A DNA stretch of 64,000 nucleotides from Pisaster brevispinus (GCA_023634235.1 JAMKCF010000002.1:14317091-14381090); one strand, 5' to 3'. Shown: positions 1 through 12,164, counted from the first letter of the stretch. Notes: generated by a model from the sequence alone, not told the origin. A program made the numbers and translations.

Positions 1-40
1 GAGTGGGTTCGATTCCCGTTCAAGTCGCCGCTCACTGACG
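1..40 (+). repeat. 3' half of a tRNA-derived SINE
   Basis: A perfect Pol III B-box (GGTTCGATTCC, positions 6-16) opens the window, and no A-box is left because the window starts inside the unit. It is most likely the tail of a tRNA-derived SINE. A genuine tRNA 3' half cannot be excluded without the bases to the left. Confidence 0.4.
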
Positions 41-925
41 AACAGTAACGAAATCAAAACACAGACCTCACCACGACGACGTTGACATTACTATTGACTG
101 CCACCAAAAACAGGAACCTGCAGCCGTGGGAACCGAAAGTCAACCGCCAAGTTCCCGAAACTGGACAAGATGTAGGTCACACAGTCCCTGACCAAGGGTG
201 CCGTTATAATGACCTCGATCCTGGGGCCAGTACAGCCCAGCCCCCCCCCCCCCACGCCCACACAAAGTCCACAAATACACGTAAAAGTACACCACAAAGA
301 AACAGGGGGGAACCTTGGCTTTATAAACTCTGAAATAACAGTAACACGGCCATACTTTATTGACATTTTGCATTCAAACTGCGAAGACCATTAAACCCAA
401 AACAAAACTGCTCCAACCCACCTTGAGTAACACTTCATGTAAGGACGCCGCTTGTGTTACAGGAAGAAGAAAAAAACACATTCAGAAGAAGAAGAAAAAA
501 AATCACACACTTATTACAGGCTCGTTCTCAGGGTCTTACACTGTCTCGCAGGGCATGTAATAAGACTATTGGAGCCTGGGTGATTATGCTCTAAACGCGC
601 GGGTATGCCACCACCACTCCGGCAGCACAGGCACTCCAGTGAATGAAGTCGAGCGCAACCGTCGGGCTAGCCAAGCCTCAAGCGAACAACCAGAGAGACC
701 TAATTGCGGAGCGACTCACGGCCGTATGACTTTAAGGTCACCCTCAAGGGTAAAGACGGATTACAACGGATTACAAGTCGACGAGAGAGAGAAAACAACC
801 AAGGTGGATGCCAACGCAGGTCTCTATTGAAGAGAGCTGACCAGAAATATAAGAAAGATTGTGATCAGTAAACTTGGAAAGATTCTTTCGCAAAGATCCA
901 TGAACTTGGCTCAGTATTTTAGGCG
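41..925. other. Intergenic, nothing recognised
   Basis: No gene signal. It holds a 13-14 base C run near 240 and an A/AAG-rich stretch at 465-505. The short open frames here show no domain and no splice context. Confidence 0.5.
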
Positions 926-929
926 AAGC

Positions 930-1450
930 CAGTAATAATTGACTCCACTTGAGTCAAACTTCACTTGGTGACTATTGACTTGACCCTTTTACTTGGAGTC
1001 ATAAGTCATTCGATTTTGCCTACACGTGGGGGTCCAAGACTTCAAGTCATAGACCTGGTCATTGGCTGATGACAAATGACTCAACTAGAGTCACGGAATC
1101 CTGAGTAACGTTTAAGACGACCAGGAAAAAAAACCCTAAGATTTATCGTAACTGTGTATCAATCTTAATTGCTAAGCAAAGTGTGATGTCATAATACAAG
1201 TCACCATGGCAGTATTGGCAGCTCATCTTAAGCTGAATCTTAGTGCTTTGTGAAATCGAGCCCAGTTGACCCGCAGTTGGACTCGAATCAAGTTCAATAT
1301 CTCAGTACCCGGAGGTCACGTGGGGGACATTGACTCCCAAAATGGCCCAACCGAGATTAGTGGTGATGACGACGACGACGACTGGTGAATCGAGTCAATC
1401 TGGGTTGACAACAGTCAACACTGTGAATCTCGGTGTTTGTGAAATCGAGA
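930..1450. repeat. Field of degenerate GACTC/GAGTC half-sites with a direct repeat
   Basis: From 930 to 1110 the motifs GACTC, GAGTC, GACTTG and CAAGTC recur every 10-25 bases on both strands. A separate direct repeat built on TTTGTGAAATCGAG occurs near 1234-1262 and again near 1422-1450, bracketing another GACTC-rich stretch. The whole looks like a decayed short-motif repeat. A similar field, built on ACTAGTC, occurs at 41390-41700. Confidence 0.4.
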
Positions 1451-1486
1451 ACTTTAAAGACGTCCTTTAACATTTTGGTGCTCGAT

Positions 1487-1730
1487 GTGTGTATTCATTG
1501 CGTTCTGGGAAACTCAGGAATTCTTTAGAGGGTTGTAGGGGGTACTTCTGTACAAGAGGAAAAGAGTGTGTTATGTGAACATGGGGGGGGGGGGGACACA
1601 CCCTCTGCCACATAATGGTATATCCTTTTTAAGGCTTAAATCCACATGAAATACGGACTTCAAGTCTATTCAGAGATGAAGAAATCAAAATAGGTCTGCA
1701 TCTTCTTCTTCTTCTTCTTCTTTTTAAATG
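1487..1730. repeat. Dispersed repeat fragment, poly-G run and (CTT)n
   Basis: The stretch from 1487 to about 1530 recurs near 16127-16170 (shared core CTCAGGAATTCTT). A G run lies near 1585-1596 and a (CTT)n microsatellite at about 1701-1723. Confidence 0.45.
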
Positions 1731-1961
1731 AGATATCGCCTTACATCACAAGGCCGGGCGGCCACTTCAAGGTGAGGGCTACACTTAACTGTCGACCCAA
1801 ATCAACTAAGTTGTCACCTACTCCTGGTGCTAAAACAGGGTTACCCCCCCCCCTTTCACTGTCCGTATACATGTATAGGCACGGGTATCATCCACTAGGA
1901 GCCTGGCTGGTTAAAACTGAATGCACTAAACCTTCCCAAATTTTCACGAAACAATTATGGT

Positions 1962-2095
1962 GAAGTGCCTTGCTCACAAGGGCACAAGTGCCATGACCCG
2001 GGGATTCGAACCCACACTCTGCTGCTAGGACAACTCCAGAGCTTGGGTCCAGTGAACTAGACCACTCGACCACGACATCATGCCACAAGCTGCAT
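1962..2095 (-). repeat. tRNA-derived SINE (Ser/Leu-like head)
   Basis: Read on the minus strand it has an A-box-like TGGTCGAGTGGTC (from about 2076 down) and a B-box GGTTCGAATCC (2012-2002) about 60 bases apart. A body follows with the phrase 'gtgcccttgtgagcaaggc'. The same phrase type occurs in the SINE at 62229-62590, so the two are probably related. Confidence 0.65.
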
Positions 2096-2589
2096 ATCTG
2101 AACTGTTACAATGTGACTGCACAATATGCTTTGAACATTACATAAAAAACTGCTTGGTCCGTCATGAGTCATTTTCCAAGGTCGGTCACGATCCAAACAG
2201 TTAAACACTTTTCCGTGTTTCATATAAAAGACACCTCTTCTCGGGTGGCCGAAAGAAGGGATATTTTTCCCATTTCCATGCTGAGAATGTTTTCTTGTAA
2301 AAGTTTTCTAGGTTTTTCTGGATGTGAAACATCCGTCGACCGGATTTTTTGGTGATTGATTCAGCAATGCATCCTTCATTACTCACGGTATATGTCTCAT
2401 CATCGGATGCAATCATCTCGACGATCAAAGGCAAAACAGATTTTCCGGAAGGGATTAACACTTCAAGAAAGAGATAAGAGATCCTGAGATTATCTGACGA
2501 GTAAAGTGGATTTAATCAAGATTTTTTTTTTGGGGGGGGGTATAAATCTACTCAACTTTTTTTGAGAGTTTGTCCAATCGCTTAGTTTG
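2096..2589. other. Intergenic; one unassigned minus-strand open frame
   Basis: A minus-strand open frame covers 2201-2461. Inside it, near 2385, is a sequence matching a splice donor (GTGAGT on the minus strand). The translation shows no domain I know and no partner exon was found, so it is not called as a gene. Confidence 0.3.
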
Positions 2590-3010
2590 TTAAAGGTATA
2601 TAGTCATAAACATGACTGACTATAAATAATTGGTAAAGAAGCCCTGCGGCTGTTGATAGTATTAACTATTTTGAGAAAGGATTCCCTTCGAAGCAATTTG
2701 GATATTTTTGTCACCCCAAGATATTTGAACCTGAGAAACGATTCGTGGAAGCATCGTGTCTCAGATTTCTGAGGGTTGGTGTCCGTTCGCGAATGCTACG
2801 GCCAGAGATGATGTTGGTACCCGCTGTCACCTCGCGACACGTGGGATGGATTCGACGATGGTTTCGGCAATCTTTTGCTTATTTACTCAACAAGTACCTA
2901 GAGACTTTATTCAGCTGAAATTTTCCTAATGTGACTTTTATTGAATCTTTCTTTATATAGTTTTGCCTACAAATCAACATTACGTTGACACAAACCAATA
3001 TCAGGCCCAA
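2590..3010 (+). mobile_element. Non-autonomous DNA element, family A (TTAA-type)
   Basis: It starts at a TTAA (2590-2593). It shares long diverged blocks with 27960-28345 (-), 30690-31010 (+), 61353-61740 (+) and 63365-63752 (-). Diagnostic words are 'gctgttgatagta', 'aaacgattc', 'ctacggccagagatg', 'ttggtacccgct' and 'cagctgaaa'. There is no open reading frame, so it would depend on a transposase supplied elsewhere. Confidence 0.65.
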
Positions 3011-3249
3011 ACCTCTAAGCATAACTCCATCACTAAACGAAACTCGGTTGTGATCTTAGAAAACCGATGAGTAGAATTGGAAAACAATTATTCAGAAACG
3101 TGTGTGCCAGTCACTTTAAGGATGCAGTTTTGGGATGTCCTCCAATTGTTTCTCTGCTCAACTGGTTCCCTCCTCTGGATAATTCCTCTCCGGGTAACGA
3201 CTTGAACAAAGAAAACCTTGTGAGGAAGCATTGTTCTAACTTGGACCTT

Positions 3250-3435
3250 ATGAATTGACGTCATCCAGCCGCCATCTTAGAGGTAAAACGGTGACGAAAC
3301 AATCAAAACGCACAGATTTGTACGCGCCGCGCACAAGGGATTTGGCCAATGAACGACCTCCTTTTGCACTTTAGGCGAGGGCGCCCTACTAAAATTACGT
3401 CATGTGCGTAAGGTCAATCTATTGTCTAAAAAGTA
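3250..3435 (+). repeat. Dispersed repeat, family F (carries TGACGTCA)
   Basis: It shares a block order with 40465-40660: CGCCAT, then a GCGCG-rich stretch, CCAATGA, GAGGGCG, and ACGTCATGTGC at the end. A partial match lies near 48335-48390. A full CRE palindrome TGACGTCA is at 3256-3263. Confidence 0.5.
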
Positions 3436-3439
3436 GCTA

Positions 3440-5165
3440 AGATGACGGGCCAGTATAAGAACCAATATTGTTTATTATGAGGGGTCTTCACTCCGATTGC
3501 AAAGCTATGATGCATTAAACTTTGCTTCTAGTGTAAAAACGCTTGCTATATAGCGGGACAGTGTTACCATTCAAAATATCGACGCAGTACGTACTAACCG
3601 GTGACCCTAAGAATAAGTTAAGTTACCCCAATTATCTGTTTAACATGCCCTGTACTCTTATTGAACAAATCTGTAAGCAGCTTGCAAAATATACTCGTCA
3701 CTAGGATTCGGACAACGCAAGCCAGTTTGCCTTATAACTTGGTTGTTCGAAGCGATATAATATGCTGCGTGGGTGCGTTTGATTAGGTAATATTTGATGC
3801 AAGTTACTGAATCTGTGTTTTGCAGCAGGTTCCATTTTTGTGGACGTATTTTGTTTTTGAGAAGGGGGTGGGTTGCATTTTCACCTAGCACACCTATCAG
3901 GATGTCCTTCTGTCAACCCGGCTAGACACATGCCTTGTCCGTCCTCACAGCCGTCCCCTCCAATTTGCCAAAGTGACAGTGAGTTGTCAACCACCAGTGA
4001 AGATACACCAGGTGCTTCGTTCATATGTCAGGCTCGTGCCGTGTAACACATCGCACCTGTGGCCCAACCAAGCCCCCCCCCCTGAACCGACTACCCGAGT
4101 ATTCGAATATGAAGTGAAACGGTATCGATTCTTGTCATACATACAAAACCGCCTGGCCTCTTGCGATACTTTAACCGGTACAACACGTCTGAACTCGATC
4201 GGTTTTTTTCTTCAGATCCCTCGATACCACACGCATGATTAGCGCGTAGTTGATATCGTCCGGAACATACGGTATTTTTGTATTCGAGAAGAAGTGATTC
4301 AATTTAGTTCGTCAACTTACCCAAAATTGGCTAATAAAAACCGGAATATGTGCTAATTCAATAGAGAAAGCTTTTTTTTCTTCTTTTCGCATGGAGTGCA
4401 GCTTGCGTGCACCATGCGCCAGAACAAACATCAACCCAAAACAAGAAACACATCTTTGCAAACTGACAAAACAAATATCAAGTGGTTGTTGCAATTAAGC
4501 ATAATTACACCATTATCTTGAGTTTTCGGAACTTTGACACTTCAAACAAACTCATTATTAAGGCTGAGAATACCGCTCAATTTACAAAAGCCACAGTTGA
4601 CCATCAACAAAAAAAAGAACACAAAACCTGTACCTAAGGAACATAGTTTGCGGTGTATACCCCAAGCTTCGGTTGAGCCCGCGGGGCCGTATACCCTAAC
4701 TCATTTACACCTCCGCCCCGGAGCAGTTGCCAACGAGTTTGAGGTGTCGCCATGTCAGTTTAAGGTCCCGTCGAAACCTTACTATAAACTGATAAAAGTG
4801 TCACACGGAATTAGTCATTTGGAGCGGACAGAAGTGAACAATTTCACTTGGAAGGAAAGGGCATTGTCCTGTGGCAAGTGGTCATGTTTTATAGTGGAGT
4901 GGAATCGCGTGTATGCATTTTCCTTTCTAAGCGAGACGACATTTTGTTAAAATGGCGGTAAAAAATATTTAAAATCATACGCGCAGAATGATAATTTTCA
5001 GAGCCCGGTTAAAAAAATAGCTGACGGTGTAGTTCTACACTCTTTACATACTTCGTAAGAAACGCAAGATAAGCCATAAATCATATATAAATTGTTTCTG
5101 TCAAAAGGGTTGCATTTATAGTCTGTTTGTTTTCGGGTTGTTTCCCACCCCCCCCCCCCCCAACT
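3440..5165. other. Intergenic, nothing recognised
   Basis: The longest open frame (4534-4950, +, 138 codons) shows low-complexity and unrelated composition, no domain and no splice partner. Poly-C runs occur near 4073-4082 and 5149-5161. Confidence 0.5.
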
Positions 5166-5172
5166 CAATTAA

Positions 5173-5477
5173 AGGTATTATACAGGGTTGGTGAAAATAA
5201 ATAACATCATTGTTTAATTTTAGTCTGAAAGCTTTACTGATTATAAAGTTCATACAAAAACCAAATATTTCCCTCTGAAATAAAGTCATACTCGAGAAAA
5301 CTACATCTGAACACCTATAACAAAACGCAACAGCTGATTTCAGTTGTTGCAACCAAAATTAAGGACAATGTGTTTAGCTGACAATATTGTGGATGTTTTT
5401 TTTCATGTATATGGCTGATCTCACAAAACGTGAACACTGTCTGCGACTATTCTGTCAGCTGCACCAATGCTGTACCT
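5173..5477 (+). mobile_element. MITE family B, copy 1, flanked by TTAA
   Basis: It is flanked by TTAA at 5169-5172 and 5478-5481, the target duplication typical of piggyBac-type elements. The left end AGGTATTATACAGGGTTGG is mirrored by a degraded right end. Internal words such as 'gaacactgtctgcgacta' are shared with the copies at 6132-6448 and 37010-37389. It is non-coding. Confidence 0.75.
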
Positions 5478-5481
5478 TTAA

Positions 5482-6127
5482 AACGGAGACACGGAACTAC
5501 GGCGGGCTACAGAAAGATAATGTCTTCGCCCTTTTCTATAACAACCTAAAGAAGTTATCCTGAACTGACAAATCAATGTTAAACGCCGTGAAATTTGTAC
5601 GTCATCGTTTCCTTCCACACAAGTTCTCCACACCTGTCGAGCCTCGAGTGGAATCACTCGGTCTGATTGCTATCGACAAGCCAGCATACCAGCACAAAAC
5701 TTCAATATTTTAACAACGTTCCCATCTGGCACGGCCGCCATTTTTGTAAAGTAGCCTGGTTCCCGCTCATCCGTGCAACGCAACACACCGCGGAATCGTA
5801 TACATAGTGGGTGTACCAGGCTATGCTCAGCTCGGGCAGCTGGTGTGCCTATCGAGTAGGAGGGGGTGTCGGTGTAAATTTGAAAAGAAACAGACTCGAC
5901 TTTTTTTTGTTAAAGGAAATAAATGAGAGGTGAAAAAACAGAAAACATTTCCGTTAACCATCTGTTTGGACATGTTACAGGAATGGTTAAAGAAGGGACA
6001 GGTGATAATGCTTTCCTCTAGAGCAGCAGTATACGTGACCGTGCTACGACTTCGTAACGAGTCACAGCTCAACTAGACGCTGTGTTTTAAACTCAAACTT
6101 ACTGCTCGATTTCGTCCTTAACAAAAC
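5482..6127. other. Spacer between two opposed family B copies
   Basis: No gene or repeat recognised. It contains GCCGCCATTTTTG near 5733, a type of motif often found in promoters, but there is no exon beside it. Confidence 0.4.
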
Positions 6128-6131
6128 TTAA

Positions 6132-6448
6132 GTGTAGGATTGGTAAGGCTGGCAGAATAGTCCGCAGACAGTGTTCATGTTTTGTGTGATCTCGACCTTA
6201 CACATGAAATAACAAGCCAGTGAAACTGTTGACTTAATCCGTTCTGTGAGTCAGGAGAAAATAGTGTAAACACAATGTCCTTCATAATTGTATTTGTGAC
6301 AGCCTAAATCAGCTGTTGCGTGTTTTTTTAGGTTTTCAGATAAGTTTTCTCGAATACGACTTCATTTGAGAGGGAACTTTTCCACAGAAAAAAATAGTTT
6401 TAAATGTGAACTTCATAATCAGTAACTATTTCAATCCTTATAACACCT
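6132..6448 (-). mobile_element. MITE family B, copy 2, inverted
   Basis: It is flanked by TTAA at 6128-6131 and 6449-6452. The minus-strand left end (AGGTGTTATAAGGATTG) matches the terminal sequence of copies 1 and 3, and internal blocks match in reverse order. It lies only about 650 bases from copy 1, in the opposite orientation. Confidence 0.75.
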
Positions 6449-6452
6449 TTAA

Positions 6453-6862
6453 AAGAACCTTTCACCTATCTTCCACTACCCTTCGCCTCCCAAACACACC
6501 CCTATCACTTCGTTTCCCTAAATAGATGGGGGCACACAACACTTCAACACGCCCTTGTTATTCAAATTTCCCTTTTTGCATAATTAAGTACAGATGCGCT
6601 ATAATACGCAATGTGGTCGCCAAGAGATGTAAGCTGTCAACCTTTCGTCACTAAGCATTTTGCTGCGCAGAAAATGGGCGTTGGCATTTTGTGGGCGGGG
6701 CGAGGGTTACACGGGATTTCCCATTCAAATCTCATATCCAAAGAAGGTGAATCGTATTTTAGCGCATGCGCCCTGCGTACACTCGAACCCTTAATCTCAC
6801 CTCAAGTTCAACAAACATGTTTCTTTTACAATGTTGACTCAACAAGTATTAACTACAACTAG
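6453..6862. other. Intergenic, nothing recognised
   Basis: It is AT-rich, with no repeat or gene signal that I can support. Confidence 0.4.
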
Positions 6863-7300
6863 AGACCTACGAGTACAACCATGTACAAATCTCTTTTGGT
6901 GGGAGTGTTGGCTCTAAAAAGAGCCGTTGTGGTATTGGCGTTTTGAACAGAATACTTTCGCTCGTCCCCAGCGCCTTGCCTTAAAACCAAAGGCGCTGGG
7001 ATGGGCAAACGTATCAAGCACGCTCATAAATTAATGCTCAGTCCCATCATGCATCACACTCACACTGCAAGCACTGCACGCATGACGTACTTCCTGAACA
7101 AGAATCTGTGCAAGCTGATTAGCCCATCCCAGCGGTCCTGGATAGGCCGCTGGGGACGAGCGAACAGAATACTCTGCTCGTCTTCAGGGGATCGGACGAG
7201 CAGAGCACTGTCGAGATCTCAACGGCTCTTCTCAGAGCCAACACTCCTCCCTCAGGAGATTTACACATGGCTGTTCCCACAAGTTTACTCTTAGTTGCTT
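6863..7300. mobile_element. Inverted pair of Penelope-like hairpin repeats
   Basis: The left arm (about 6866-6975) is a minus-orientation copy of the family also seen at 17345-17475. It contains words equivalent to 'agtgttggctct', 'agagccg' and 'gctcgtc'. The right arm (about 7145-7295) is the plus-orientation copy ('ctcttctcagagccaacactcc', then 'agatttacacatggctgt'). About 170 bases separate them. The family is related to the GAAACGTC hairpins discussed under the copies at 17433 and 20361. Calling it Penelope-like rests on memory of similar termini. Confidence 0.5.
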
Positions 7301-9385
7301 CTTCCCTTGCTCTATGCTTCTTCTTAATACCCACACCATGCAAAGCTTCAAACATCACCTAATGTTGACACGAACCAACTGTAATTCAGGATAGGGCCAA
7401 TACAGTCCATACAATTTGCTGAGATTTCAGTTCAACTTAGTATTGTACAGCACATTATTCAGTCAAACTCTACGCCTTGGTGGTTGTTTGCCGCCGTTTC
7501 CGCCCACCGCGAAACCCCGCCCCGTCAAATCTGGACCCCCAGAAAGATTCAATGAGGTCAAGAAGTGACTTTTGGACGCTCGTAAGCGTTTCTATTATTC
7601 TAATATTTCAACTGCGACATGGAAAATGGATGACAGGATGAAAACAAACTAAATGTCCCACAAGCCCATGAAACAGTTGGAGACAACACCAAGTCGCAAA
7701 TCGTTAGAATGAGTACAAAATGTTGTTTGCCTTTTCTGTTTTAAGTATGTATTCCATTAAGCAACAACAACAACAACAACAACCGCAAAGACCTTACCAA
7801 TCACACCAGAACAACAAAACAAACGGCCACCACGGATACAGGGGTGAAATCTGACGATTATGCAATCGTCAAAAGCTAAACGTACTTGACAATTGTTTTC
7901 TGTGGGGACTTTTTACGGTTCCCTGTTTGGCGATCAAATATCCGCATGTGATAATTTGCCTCCAACTTGTGCATAATAAAACAAAACAAAAACCAGCAGT
8001 CATTTCTCTGGTGATAACAGCTGCACGGTGCCCGTATCACAAGCTTCTCTTTCCTGTATTTCGGCATCGGCGCTCTGTGTCATCAATGTCTCACCCAAAG
8101 GTCGCCGATGCGTGTTCTGGAGCAGGCCCCTACCGATGATTGAAGCGCGAACCCCGCGACGCCAAGCCGCACTCACCCGCTCCCCGCGATTGGGTCTGAT
8201 TGCGAAGGTTCCACGTTGTATTGCGTCCACGATTCTGTTTCTCAATTATTAATTAGCCAAAATGACGCAAGCTGGATTCCGTTCGAAAGGTTAGAGTTTT
8301 ACGTGCCTGCTTATAATGTCGCGATGAGAGATTAACAAATTGATGTGCAATTATTGACTAAGACTTTGAAGGTGAAAGAAAAAGGGGAAACCATTTTCAA
8401 GATGGCCGTAATGTCTTACTTATTTTAAGAAGTTTAAGGAATTGGTACAAACCAGTGGCGTAACTAAAAAAGAAGGCAGACATTGTTTGCATCCTCATAT
8501 CCAGTAAGAAAAACCTTCTAAAAATGAACAGAAATAATTATGGCCTTATAAATAGTTGTTGGCGTGTTCGCTATTAAACATGCTTCGTGCGTACCCTATA
8601 AAGTAATTACGACTGTTTATAAAAGTAACATCTTCTTGTATAATTAACAGCATCCATGTATGTCTTTCACTCATTGAAAATGATTTCTCCTGGTGAAAAG
8701 TATGAGGTTCTCAAAATAATGTATTTGCTCCCCTCCTCCCTGTCTCCGCCCCCCCTTTGAAAATGTCCCGTTTACTCCATTGGTGTCATTTATTGCACCC
8801 ACGTATAAAGCACACACTCTCCATCTCTAAACGCAAACGCAGGTCGAAGATCTGCTTGAGTTAACGAAGATTTCATTCAGCTTTCTGAAGATTTCTTTTG
8901 ATGATGAACTTTCACAGACAGCGATGAAATCGCACCCACATTTTGTCCCAGAAGTTTCATCGGCCGTGCAATACAGTGATGTGTGTTTAGTTTTATAACC
9001 TATTTATTGGTAAACTTGCAAACACCTTGGCCTAAAATAGCGGGCCTTTTATTGGCCCGTAAGGACCGAATGCCCTTGTCGCACGGGAAACATTTACCCG
9101 ATGAGGAAAGAGCACTTGTCATTGTCGTAAATAATAATATCTCGCCGAAATTCCTTCCTTGAATTATCCCAGACCTTCTCAGTTCAGGTTGGAGGTTTTT
9201 TTCTTGTTCTTCTCTCGTTTTAAAGGCGTGCAGTGCGTACGTTTTGGGGTAAACATTTAGTCTGGTTCGCACATAAACACACAACGGTGTGTGGGGGGGG
9301 GGGGGACCACGACGAAAAGTTGGTTGTTTACGTATGTACAACCGTATACAAGATTCCACAGTAAAATCGTTTCATTTCATTGATT
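7301..9385. other. Intergenic; CpG-rich patch and simple repeats
   Basis: (CAA)n lies at 7763-7784. The patch 8030-8240 is GC- and CpG-rich compared with its surroundings. On the minus strand it has a good donor-like GTGAGT near 8180, so it could be a non-coding first exon, but nothing else supports that. A G run lies at 9293-9304. Confidence 0.35.
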
Positions 9386-9389
9386 AATT

Positions 9390-9650
9390 CTGGTTGTGAA
9401 GCCAATGACTCTAAGATCACTATACTAGCTAAAACCAAAGACGACAGGGGAGGAGGTTTATGTCCTTGATGTGGGAGGAAACCCCACAGGGTTATTCCAG
9501 CGAAAACCCACGCCATCAGGTTTACAGGTAGGGACTGAAAACCCAATCCACATAGTGCCCCCGGTGGGATTCAAACCCAAGGTCCTCCAGGTGGAAGGTG
9601 GGGAGAGAAACCGCGATACCAACTCGACCGCCCAAAATCAATACAAGCGC
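9390..9650 (-). repeat. tRNA-derived SINE family C, copy 1
   Basis: Reading the minus strand from 9650, an A-box-like GTCGAGTTGGT is followed by a B-box-like GGTTTGAATCC. The body then includes 'tggggtttcctcccacat'. The distal end reads 'aaccagaat'. Matching copies are at 11868-12030 and 33505-33715. Confidence 0.65.
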
Positions 9651-9679
9651 AGTCACCCGATCCCGACAATCGGGTTTTA

Positions 9680-10230
9680 GGAAACTTGGTGACTAGAGGG
9701 GGTGGGGAGGAGGGGCGTGTGAAGAAAAGGGGGATCTGGCGGTGGTAATATTCAAATGAAAAGGAAGTGCAAGAGAACTAACAGAGTGCCTTTGTTCGTG
9801 TCTGCCAGGTAATGCAACCACACTCCATACCGGTTAAACTGTTGCTAGGGCGTGTCTAGCAGAAACAAATTTGTCACCTATAAGATTAGAATAGCCCCGC
9901 CCCTTTAGAATTGACGACAGTTGTATTCCTCGAAGTTTTGATTAAACAAACAAAACTCAGCAGCGGTAGTTCAGATGGGACTAAACAATGTGTCATCCCA
10001 GCCTCGGTTTGGTCACAGTCACTGGCACCACTAAGTAGTCCTGTTGGAAGGTTTACGCTGGTATCCAACGCGTACAACGAGACTGTACCGAGCGCTACAA
10101 CTACAGACTGTCACTTTAAAATAAACAGTGGAATAGTTGTCACTCCGCACATACTCAGAATAGCAAAATGGCGCCTTTTTCCCGTCAAAGTTGATGAACT
10201 GTCATAATACTTAATGTGACGTCACGACAT
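9680..10230. other. Intergenic; one full CRE palindrome
   Basis: No gene recognised. The open frame at 9911-10207 (+, 98 codons) has no domain. TGACGTCA lies at 10217-10224. Confidence 0.4.
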
Positions 10231-10234
10231 TAGT

Positions 10235-10845
10235 GAGCCTTTTAAAGGGGCACCCTTTGTCCACTAAAAAAAAAAAGCTTAAGTAAAAATATTAATTCAT
10301 GCCCAGAGCACATAACTGCATGAACAGTTCCCTTTGTGCGTGTTGTTGTTTTTGTTTGTGTATTCGTTTGTTTGTGGGGTTTTTTTTTTTCTTTGGGGGG
10401 GGGGGCGGAAGGGGTGTACAGTTTTTAGTATTTGTCGTAATACCTGTCACTTTGTGTAATTTAAGTAGCAGTTTTGATTTTACCTGTTCTTTGTTTATCT
10501 TTTTTGTATACATCTGTGCAATAATTTAAAACTTTTGTGGTGTTTTTAAATGTTTCTAAAGTTGTTATTTTTTACAATTGTATTTAGCTTTATTACTTGT
10601 GTTATCATTAGTATATAGGCCTACATATATATATATTTTTTTTTTGGGGGGGGGTAAGGGAGTGAAGAACTTCCACCATTAGCCTACGTCTTTAAACTTT
10701 TTACTTTTCTGTCTACAAAGTGCAGCACATTGAACTGCCTTTGACCTTTGTGTCACGATACAATTTAATAGTTGTGATGATGAAAAACAAAATCAGAAAG
10801 GCAGGCCGCTCTTAAAGGGGCATCCCGTGTCCACTAAAAACACAA
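10235..10845. repeat. Two direct copies of a TTAAAGGGGCA-type element end
   Basis: The words TTAAAGGGGCACCCTTTGTC (from about 10243) and TTAAAGGGGCATCCCGTGTC (from about 10814), each followed by CACTAAAAA, are near-identical element ends about 570 bases apart in the same orientation. The DNA between them is T- and G-run rich. Confidence 0.5.
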
Positions 10846-11044
10846 AGACCTCGAGGAAAAACCAGTCACGTAATTTTCTTAATATTTAACACCACTTTGA
10901 TTACAATGCCATCAGGTTTTGGAGAAATGCACAGATTTTTACTTTAAGAACTTCAGGGGGCCGTACGCAGGCCCTTACTTCAAGTTTTAGAATTTGCCAT
11001 GAACGCCTAAACGATTTGTTTTAATTTCTTGTTTGCCAACATGT

Positions 11045-11165
11045 TCTGTCCCATTTTGAGAATCGTCCCAACTATAGTTGGGACCGGTCCCAACTTGAGT
11101 GTTAAGGTGGGGCGGTCCAACTTGGGCCAACTATAGTTGGGATCCAGAGATCTTTCCCAGTGCAG
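11045..11165. mobile_element. Palindromic repeat family D, copy 1
   Basis: It contains two copies of the palindrome CCAACTATAGTTGG plus inverted GGTCCCAAC and GGGACCGG blocks. It ends in GGGATCCAGAGATCT. The same arrangement, diverged, is at 34370-34465, so this is a dispersed small element rather than a chance palindrome. Confidence 0.6.
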
Positions 11166-11865
11166 TCAGTATTGTACTGGCAGGGTGGCGAGGGTGGCTA
11201 GCAAGTCCCTTTATTTTTTCGCATATTCTCCAAGCAAACAACAGACCCAAAAGACCGCTGAATAAAGTCATAATTCACACCGTAATGGTGTCGTTTGAGT
11301 CTTAACTATTTTGCTTCTATACGGGTCACCTGTCAACGCGGCCTGCTTGACCGAGAGCTGTTCACCATACGCACGCTGCCCGTGCACCCCGAAGACTGCT
11401 GCTAAAATCTCCCGTTCTTCCGAGCCGAGAGTGCACTTGCAGTCGGCAGACGTGACGGCAACCTGTAACCTTCAAATTCGCCAATCAGTTTTGTCATCAC
11501 AATTTCTTTGTTGTTTTTCGTTGGGGCCGATCTCAGTGGAATGCTGATCGATCACTTTCGCTGGAAAACGACAATCTCACACTTGGATGTCGCCTTAAAA
11601 ATTGTAGACTTTGACCTCCACGAATTGCATTGCATTCATTGAGAACAATTCGGTTAAAAATAGAAGTTCTTTCACCTTCAGAAAACTGGAGTGCAAATTA
11701 AAATAATACAGTATTTCAATGGCAAGGACTGTGGACGAACAACGCTGCTCGTTTTAGTTGTCATCGAAAGAACACTTGTGCGCCTCAGAAATGAGTCAGT
11801 GGGTTCTGAAGATCAAGAAGAATGGTGGGCGACAGGACTTTATTGGAAAATGAAAACATATTTTA
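11166..11865. other. Intergenic, nothing recognised
   Basis: Only short open frames without domains. I see no repeat I can match elsewhere in the window. Confidence 0.4.
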
Positions 11866-11867
11866 GA

Positions 11868-12030
11868 AATATTTATTTATTCCGGTTGCGAAGCCTAGGA
11901 TTCTCAGAAAAGCGAACTTAAATCACTGTACTAGCCAAGAACTCCAAATGAGAGAAGGAAAGGAAGGAGGTTTAAGTAATTTCTAGATGCGGGAGGGAAA
12001 AGAGAAATCTGGACGTATTTCACGTGTGAA
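11868..12030 (-). repeat. SINE family C, copy 2 (truncated)
   Basis: It begins with 'tatttattccggttgcgaag' and continues with 'actgtactagccaagaac' and 'ggaggtttaagtaatttc', matching the distal half of the copies at 9390 and 33505. The tRNA-like head is missing. Confidence 0.5.
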
Positions 12031-12164
12031 AGGTTTATGTCTTTTATTTGGTTTAAGTCACGGGTTTCATTGTGACAACGATCATCTCAGAAACTAAATT
12101 TGCTACTGGTGTTACGCAAATTGATGCAGTGGGTGTGTGGGCTTGGAAATAATAGGTCAGGAAT

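Noticed and set aside
4534..4950. 138-codon plus-strand frame
   Set aside because: No recognisable domain, no splice sites in phase and a Lys-run start; not supported.
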